From NCBI RefSeq assembly GCF_036669915.1, contig NC_089324.1, forward strand, positions 13,990,631 through 14,054,630: 64,000 nucleotides of DNA, in the 5' to 3' direction. The position numbers were made by a program, and so were the translations under genes. Shown piece after piece: positions 57,790 to 64,000 of this stretch. The notes below the pieces were generated by a model, which was given only the letters and a program-made list of their open reading frames with translations, searched no databases and was not told the origin of the DNA. Positions within the stretch are counted from its first letter, which is position 1. Each line of letters opens with the position of its first letter. Source of the DNA: Pocillopora verrucosa (Eukaryota; Cnidaria; Anthozoa; Scleractinia; Pocilloporidae).

Positions 57790-60140
57790 ACATGCTTGTT
57801 TTGCGGTCTTTCTTATGTGTATTTCGTAACTTCGCGATAGCAAACTTGGGAGGGGAGAAGGATGGGAAGGGGTGGAACTTTCCACCGATATTAGAAAAAC
57901 AATCTAAAAGAAGCAACGAATTTTCAAGGGATTAGACAGATTTAACAACTGTGTCTGTCAACAAAGTTTCGAAACAAATATGGATACAATTTCTCAAATT
58001 TGAAAGGCTCAAAATCGTCCAGAATTCTGTGGAAATTTCGCGAAATGAGTCAGAAAACGCTGTATTCGTCAAATGAATCGCTTTCAAACGAAAGGACGAC
58101 CGCGCAAAGTCAATATGAACATTGAAAATAATCGCAAAAATCTGAGCCTTCAATAAGCTTCGAAAGTGTGTGAACTCAACCTGAAAACAGACAAAATCTT
58201 CAAATCACGTGCGAACATTTTCACCACTTATTAGTTATAACCGATGCCATTTTTGTGGCATTGTTATTCATGATCCTGTTTTTGAATAAATAATGAAAGG
58301 AAAGCTTTTGTTTAGTCTATGCCGGTGAAATTCGAACTTCTTGATCATATTTAACCTTGAAACAGGCTAAGAGATAGCCCTTTGTTAGAGTCATTTAAGG
58401 GTGTTTATGACTTCGAAAAAAAATGTATGAACCTGCTGAATCTGCTAAAGTTTTAAATAAAAATGTGATAGTAAAATGCTTTTAAGAGTAAAATGCTTGT
58501 GGTATATGTTTCCGCTTTCGTGACATCTCACGTCCTATAAAAACGGAAGACAATTCATAGATCACTTCTCGTTTAAACATCTGCAAAACTATACGATAAA
58601 TTTGCACCAAATTATGAAAAAAATTATTCTGAATAAGTAGTTGATGAGATTTTTCAGCGTCGGGCTAACATTTCATCTGAAGGAAAGAAAAAATTGTAAA
58701 ATACTCCTCTCTGTACGTTCGAGATTTAAAGGAGGAGGAGAGGGAAGTCACGTGATTCATCTTCATCGAACTTTCCAATGTCTCCATATTTTTCCCAAAT
58801 TAAGACATTTTTTTTTAGATTAATTCCATAAATTTCTATAGACCATAAACACAAACAAGTCAATCCTAGCACTTTTTAAACCGTTCTTATGTTCGTGACA
58901 AGGTTCCAAAATTTCACCTTCAATAAATGTCTTTAAGACTGAACAAAGGCACAGCGTATGCCCTAGATGCAGCTCCATACCAGCTCTGTCTGAGGTTCAA
59001 ATCTGACTATGTATGCCATTTCGCTCAGCCCTGTTCTCACGGTTCCAGGAGGATTTCTCTCCTTTTCCAATTTGGCATTTTCCATTTATGGGCATTGAAG
59101 ATTTTTCCCATAGGTTACTCAATAGGCTGGCAAGAAAGTTTGTTTACGAATTCTTACACAATGCTCGTAGCAACTTCACTAGGTTCAATTAGTAAGCACA
59201 GGACTGCTATTTAGTCCTGTTATAATTTTTATTATTGACATTCAGTCAAAGATACTGTACAGGAAAACACAAGTGCTCTTAAATTAACAATTGTAATCAT
59301 CCCAAAAGACAACATAATTGCAGCGAGAGAGTAAACATTGTTATTAACAGTAATGGCTTAGTGGCATTTCAAAGTTATTTAGATCTCTTGCTGTCTATTT
59401 TGAAAAGTTTATTGACTAATAAAGATGATAAAATAAAAGAGCTTCAAGTTCCGCTATCTAAAAAAGTCTGTAAAATGGTCAGGTCATATGTCATGTAGAA
59501 GTCATGTCATAAAATTTTCTCTCTGGCTAGTGAATAATTAAATATATTTGTAGTGTTCATGATTGCAATTTCCTGTGAAGGAAATGACTGCTGGAAGATA
59601 AGTAAAGTCGGTTCTGTCAGCTGCTTCTTATTACAAACGCTTGTACAACAAAGGTAACTGAATGTATCGATCATTCTTTTTCTAAGTAATTATAGTATCT
59701 ATTTTCAGCAACAATCCTAATGTAACAACAAATTATTTTCAACTTTTTTCGTTTCGAAAATCAAGCATTTTGCAAAAGTATATATATTTTTTCATATTAC
59801 TGAGATCACGGGCTGGTATTCATGATGTGTAAGTGGTGACACTTGAGATAAGTACAATACTAAAAGCCGACCAGGAATTCTCCATCTCCTAAGTACACAA
59901 TGTGATAGAAATGATTGACGATTTTTTCATTAATCAGGCAGAAAAACTCAGGGACGTCCTATATTTCTCAAACAAGGAAATCAGAAAAGAACAGATTATT
60001 TTGGAACAAATGCGATTCGAATTCATGTACGAATGATCTTTACACTACAAGTTTGGAGCAAAGGTGTGAAGTTTAATATTGATACCACTTTGACTTTTAA
60101 AGTAGTTAGCATTCTCAACACCATGCCGATATGGTTTCCT
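57790..60140. other. Intergenic DNA, no gene supported
   Basis: AT-rich with no recognisable exon, RNA gene or element boundaries. Short frames (57932-58153 and 58927-59214) lack motifs. Confidence 0.4.
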
Positions 60141-60150
60141 ATTGGCTCTC

Positions 60151-61034
60151 CTACTTGGAAATATGTTTTACTCCATAATGAATGTTGTTCATTCTCCAGA
60201 AGTAAAGACCTGGGTTGAGCGAAGAGGAAGAGTATAGAAGAACTAAGCATACTCTATTAATTGCAATTAAATTTGACTTGGAGCTAAGACTAATGATAAA
60301 ACTTAAAACAAGTGGCAGAAACAAGAAAGTAAATAGCAGTAAGATGTACCATGTGGTGGCCACAGATTTCTTGTATTTTGCCAAGTCGATGGCCGTTCAG
60401 CCAAAATTCTGTAGCGTTTCGTTTGCCTGAACTTGCCGCTGGTGAATACGAATAATTTGATAAACTTTGAAGTACGAAAACGACGTTATAAAATAACAAG
60501 AGAGTACTTCGATGGTAATCAACGACACAACAACCGTTGGACGCCAATGAATCCGAGCCAGTACAAGAGGAATGGAGATGAGCAACATGACTCTTACGAT
60601 GATACCACCTCGACGTAAAGTAATCAAAGCTCTTTGAGACATGTACAGCCATCTCTCACTAGACATGAATGCCACCAAAAAACCGTGATGGATATAAAGG
60701 ATATGGTGATACCACTGTTGACTGTGTCCATGGTTCTAAATTTCTCCATGTTGATAATTCCTGTACGAGGACATTCCAGATATACAATGGTGGACGTTAT
60801 ATACACCGGCTGAGCTATGAGCCCTGTGCACAAGCCAGTCAGGGCTAACCCACTAAAAATGATGGGAAAAGGTGTTCGTGAAAAATTTTTCTTCCAAATT
60901 GCCGTCAAGATTAGGAGATTTTCAAGGACTGCTATCACTGACAATACTGCGATGAGTGTTGATATTGTGATATCCAGATGGCATGAAGCGAAAGATAGAC
61001 TTTGAGGAAGCGAGGTCGTGTTGTTATTGCACAT
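60151..61034 (-). pseudogene. Class A GPCR pseudogene (frameshift plus stop)
   Basis: This is a paralogue of the intact receptor at 62645-63583. The first part (61034 to about 60670) keeps TM1-TM3. At a run of six T about 60670-60680 the frame slips by one; seven T would restore it. The second part then follows in the new frame (SSERWLYMSQ, then FKVYQIIRIHQRQVQ). At about 60397 an in-frame TGA replaces the Gln of the intact copy (NFGQ), and the last part (LAKYKKSV to SSSLNPGLYFWRM) continues in the same frame to the end. The TM2 Asp is also lost (ALTGLCTGL against AFNDLCTGL). With two disruptions and loss of a key residue, it is most likely non-functional. Confidence 0.88.
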
Positions 61035-61049
61035 GAGGTTAGCTTGATA

Positions 61050-62600
61050 ATTTTCTCTGGGTTGAGCTTGGCGAAGCAGTCAATAGAACAGGCACCCTCT
61101 CTTGTTTAGAGAATATGTAGAAGCTTTTTTGTTTTTTGACAAACTCTTGAAAAGGAGGTGGATAACAAACATTAACAATGGAAAGAACTAATACATTCTT
61201 GTAAGGACTCATCCGGTGCCAATTTAATATTTTTCCTTCAAGAGTTTTCATGTCAGAAAAGCAATTTTCTGTAATCAAAATTTGCAAGATATCTCAAAGG
61301 GTTCTTTGTAAGACTGCTGTTAAGCTTTCCCTGCACTGTCTATCAGCTTCATTTTAATCCTGTATTGCGATCATCTCTATTTTTAGGGCAGAAATGTTTT
61401 TTTGCCTTGACATCAAACTTACTCCTTTCAAATAATTGTTGAGAGACAAGTATTTTTAAAATTGACAACTCTCTAAGTCATTCTTTCATGCTAATTTTTT
61501 AAATTAATTCTTAGTGATATCGATCGATGGTCTGCAAACGCTAAGTCTATGAAAGATGTATCTTTGTGGTGCATGTATTTTGAAATACGTGCATCTATAG
61601 AGTCTTCTTACTTTTTCTCTACAGAAGCAAATATTTTTTTAATTAATCATTAAGAATCAAACATTTTCCTACCAATTTCATATAAAGTTAAAAATGATGC
61701 TCTGTTTTGAAAACCAAATATTTCAAAGTGCTTAGCGTAATGTTCCGTTCTGAAGGCAAGTGCACGCTAAAATAACAGGCTCTGACAAACAATAACTCTA
61801 ATCTGGCGTTTTTTAATGAATAAATAATTTATCCTTTTTTTAAGTTTATGGATGAAATACATATATCGTCAAAGCTTTCCCAGTGGAGAGCAAGCTTTTC
61901 TTTCTCAGGAAACTAATTAAGGAAATTGAAATTCGGCTAGTTGTTATTTGAGGAAGAAATATTAAGCAAGGATGGTTTAGATTCACTTGGAATAACGTTT
62001 GCAAACGGAAAAAAAGACATGTCTTTGATGGAAGGAAAGTTCGTTGACAGATTAGTTGAGTGTCGTCTAGATGCGTTATCGGTTGGTATCGAAACTGATG
62101 GAAAATACACGGGATAAAATTTTTTAAATTTTTTGAAAATTTGACTAAAGACTTGAATTGCTAGGGCTAATGGTTAACGTCGTTGACTAATCCTTTTCCT
62201 TTTAATAATGGAGACAATTTTTCACAAATCCTAAATGTGACAACTAATCAGGCCTAAACATGAGCAGGCATTTCGGTGTTTGTTTTTTAAAATAATGAGG
62301 TTTCTATCTGATTGCTATTATAATTTTAGTTATTGGAAAGATCGCTTTTTAAGACAGATCAACAGAACGTCTTATCCAATCTGTTTAATGTTCCATACGC
62401 TTGTCAGCCCTGGTACTTTGCAAATTATTTGTGCTACATGCTCAAGAAACCTGGTTCCCCTTTGGAAAATTCATTTCTGATGAGCTTAAATCACGTCTAA
62501 GTGACAACGATATGTGTTCAGACGATACTGAGCTACCCACTTACACCAGGTGACCAAGTAAGTTTAGTTTTAAGTATTTCCCATCTCCGTCCTTCGTCCT
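61050..62600. other. Intergenic DNA between GPCR paralogues
   Basis: No supported gene. The short minus frame 61039-61287 lies just upstream of the pseudogene and could be its former 5' flank. Nothing else is assignable. Confidence 0.4.
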
Positions 62601-62644
62601 TGTCGTGATTCATAATGACGTTACTTTAATCAGTGTAATTCCCG

Positions 62645-63583
62645 TTAAAAAACAAAACAGTCACGTAGCTGCTTAACTCCATGACGAATATCTCGCATTC
62701 TCCAAATGTAAAGCGCTGGGTTGAGAGACGAAGACAGAAATAAAAAAACTACAGATACTCTAAAGGAAAAATATGTTTCCAAAGTCATTCTGCTAACTCC
62801 ATAGTACATCACAGTGGAGATAATATAAGGCAAGAAACAAATAGAAAACAACAAGAGAATATAAATCATAGTTGCTATCGATTTCTTATACTTCGCCAGA
62901 TCTATCGCCGGCTGACCAAAATTGTGAGAAGTTGTGCTCGCTTGGACCTGGTGCTTATGTAGGCGAATGATTTGGTAAACTTTGAAATGTGCGTATAATG
63001 TGATTAGATAACAAAACAGAATCTGGGCAATGAAAAGTAATCTCGTTGTCCGTCCATGATTATTCTCTAAAATCCGAACAACAACCATAGGTATCCCAAA
63101 AAGCAACACGATGAGGACGGTGAGACATCCGCTATGCCATGTTATGAGAGATCGCCGTGACATGTGGAGCCATCTTTCAATGGACATCACTGCGATGGTT
63201 AGAATGGTCATGGTAATGAAGGCAACTGCAGCGCTCTCGCCGATTGTACGTATCGTTATAACAAGCGCTGGTGTTTGACATATTACTGTCGAGCTTATTG
63301 AGTAAATCAAAAGCGTTGCAGCGTACAGAGGCTGAGCAACGAGTCCTGTGCACAAATCATTAAACGCCAATCCACTCAACAGGATATGAAATGGTGTACG
63401 CAAGAAGTTCCTCTTCCAAATTGCCGCCAAAATCAGCAAATTTGCCACTACTGCGACTGGTGACAAAGCAGCAACAATGATAGAGGTAGAGAGAGAGACC
63501 TGTTTCGTTCTGAAGTCATCATCGTTAGAAGTGGTAAGAGAAACAAGCCTTTCTTCACAAGAGAGAGTCGTGTTGTTCGTCAT
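62645..63583 (-). CDS. Class A GPCR, intact, second receptor subfamily
   Basis: A single-exon receptor of 312 residues from an ATG at 63583. Marks: NNT sequon at the N-terminus; TM1 ANLLIL; TM2 LAFNDLCTGL with Asp76; ERW (136-138) replacing DRY; TM6 SICFLPY; TM7 SSSLNPALYIWRM (NPALY 288-292); helix 8 and a short tail ending CFVF. Its subfamily differs from the 16-20 kb pair but shares the single-exon form and strand. It lies next to the decayed copy at 60151-61034. Ligand unknown. Confidence 0.92.
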   Translation of the reverse strand: MTNNTTLSCEERLVSLTTSNDDDFRTKQVSLSTSIIVAALSPVAVVANLLILAAIWKRNFLRTPFHILLSGLAFNDLCTGLVAQPLYAATLLIYSISSTVICQTPALVITIRTIGESAAVAFITMTILTIAVMSIERWLHMSRRSLITWHSGCLTVLIVLLFGIPMVVVRILENNHGRTTRLLFIAQILFCYLITLYAHFKVYQIIRLHKHQVQASTTSHNFGQPAIDLAKYKKSIATMIYILLLFSICFLPYIISTVMYYGVSRMTLETYFSFRVSVVFLFLSSSLNPALYIWRMRDIRHGVKQLRDCFVF

Positions 63584-63599
63584 ATCAACTCGCCTAGAT

Positions 63600-64000
63600 C
63601 ATGCTGCGATACTAAAATCAAAGTTTGCTAGGAGATGATTGAATCTGAAGGGAATCGTAAAAATATATTTTTGTTGTGTTCATGCGCGAATCTGAAACCT
63701 TGAAGGAAAAGACGAAACAATCCAAATTCTGTCCATGTGTTCAAGATAAGCAAGCTTTAAAAGGTTGGAACGAATAAAGCTTGATTGATATTTGCATTTT
63801 TATTTTATTTGCTCACAGGTTTTTTAGCCTCAAACAATGACTTGGGTAAATAAGGTATCAACATTTCCTTTAAGCAGTTTCTTAATTAAAGTTTTTCGGA
63901 GCATTTATGTTATTATTTCTGTGTTGATGGAAGCAAGACATAATTATTCGCAAATAATATTGTTTTGCTTTTCGGCATAAAAATTACTACAGTGAAGACG
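63600..64000. other. Upstream flank of the last GPCR, nothing assignable
   Basis: AT-rich sequence reaching the window edge. It presumably includes the receptor's promoter, but no element can be defined. Confidence 0.4.

Overview
The window looks like genomic DNA of a cnidarian, most likely a hexacoral such as a stony coral. The DNA is AT-rich. Intron-containing genes with GT-AG splice sites lie beside several intron-less class A GPCR genes. There is a very large TPR-CHAT (TTC28-like) gene of the kind expanded in corals. Short inverted-repeat elements with GGGTTAA-type ends are scattered throughout. The organism call is inference; no marker gene fixes the species. All multi-exon models were built by hand from splice sites, reading phase and comparison between paralogues.

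Layout: 1-2.5 kb is repeat DNA with a nested foldback element. 2.85-7.2 kb (+) is one long open frame for a TPR-array protein ending in a CHAT protease-like domain. 7.2-12.5 kb is mostly non-coding with inverted-repeat elements. 12.6-20.4 kb (-) holds three single-exon class A GPCR genes: one alone and a tandem pair, one of which has lost its C-terminal tail to a stop codon. 20.4-24.8 kb is intergenic repeats. 24.8-41.6 kb (+) holds two complete tandem regucalcin/SMP-30 paralogues with almost identical exon structure, their introns loaded with mobile elements. 43.6-49.6 kb (-) is an unnamed gene with a GRAM/PH-like core and three candidate first exons that all fit the same second exon. 50.4-51.1 kb is a 342-bp tandem duplication. 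51.8-52.7 kb (-) is a two-exon gene for a small secreted cysteine-rich protein. 51-54.5 kb contains several tRNA-like SINE remnants. 57.0-57.6 kb (+) is an intron-less PAR-type bZIP transcription factor. 60.1-63.6 kb (-) is a second GPCR pair, one pseudogene and one intact.

There is no operon-like logic; the genes are independent eukaryotic units. The main themes are local tandem duplication (GPCR pairs, regucalcin pair, TPR units, duplicated first exons) followed by divergence or decay, and heavy colonisation of introns and intergenic DNA by non-autonomous inverted-repeat elements. The candidates most worth pursuing are the TPR-CHAT protein with a 1080-bp higher-order repeat, the gene with three alternative starts, the secreted 12-cysteine protein, and the intron difference between the regucalcin paralogues.
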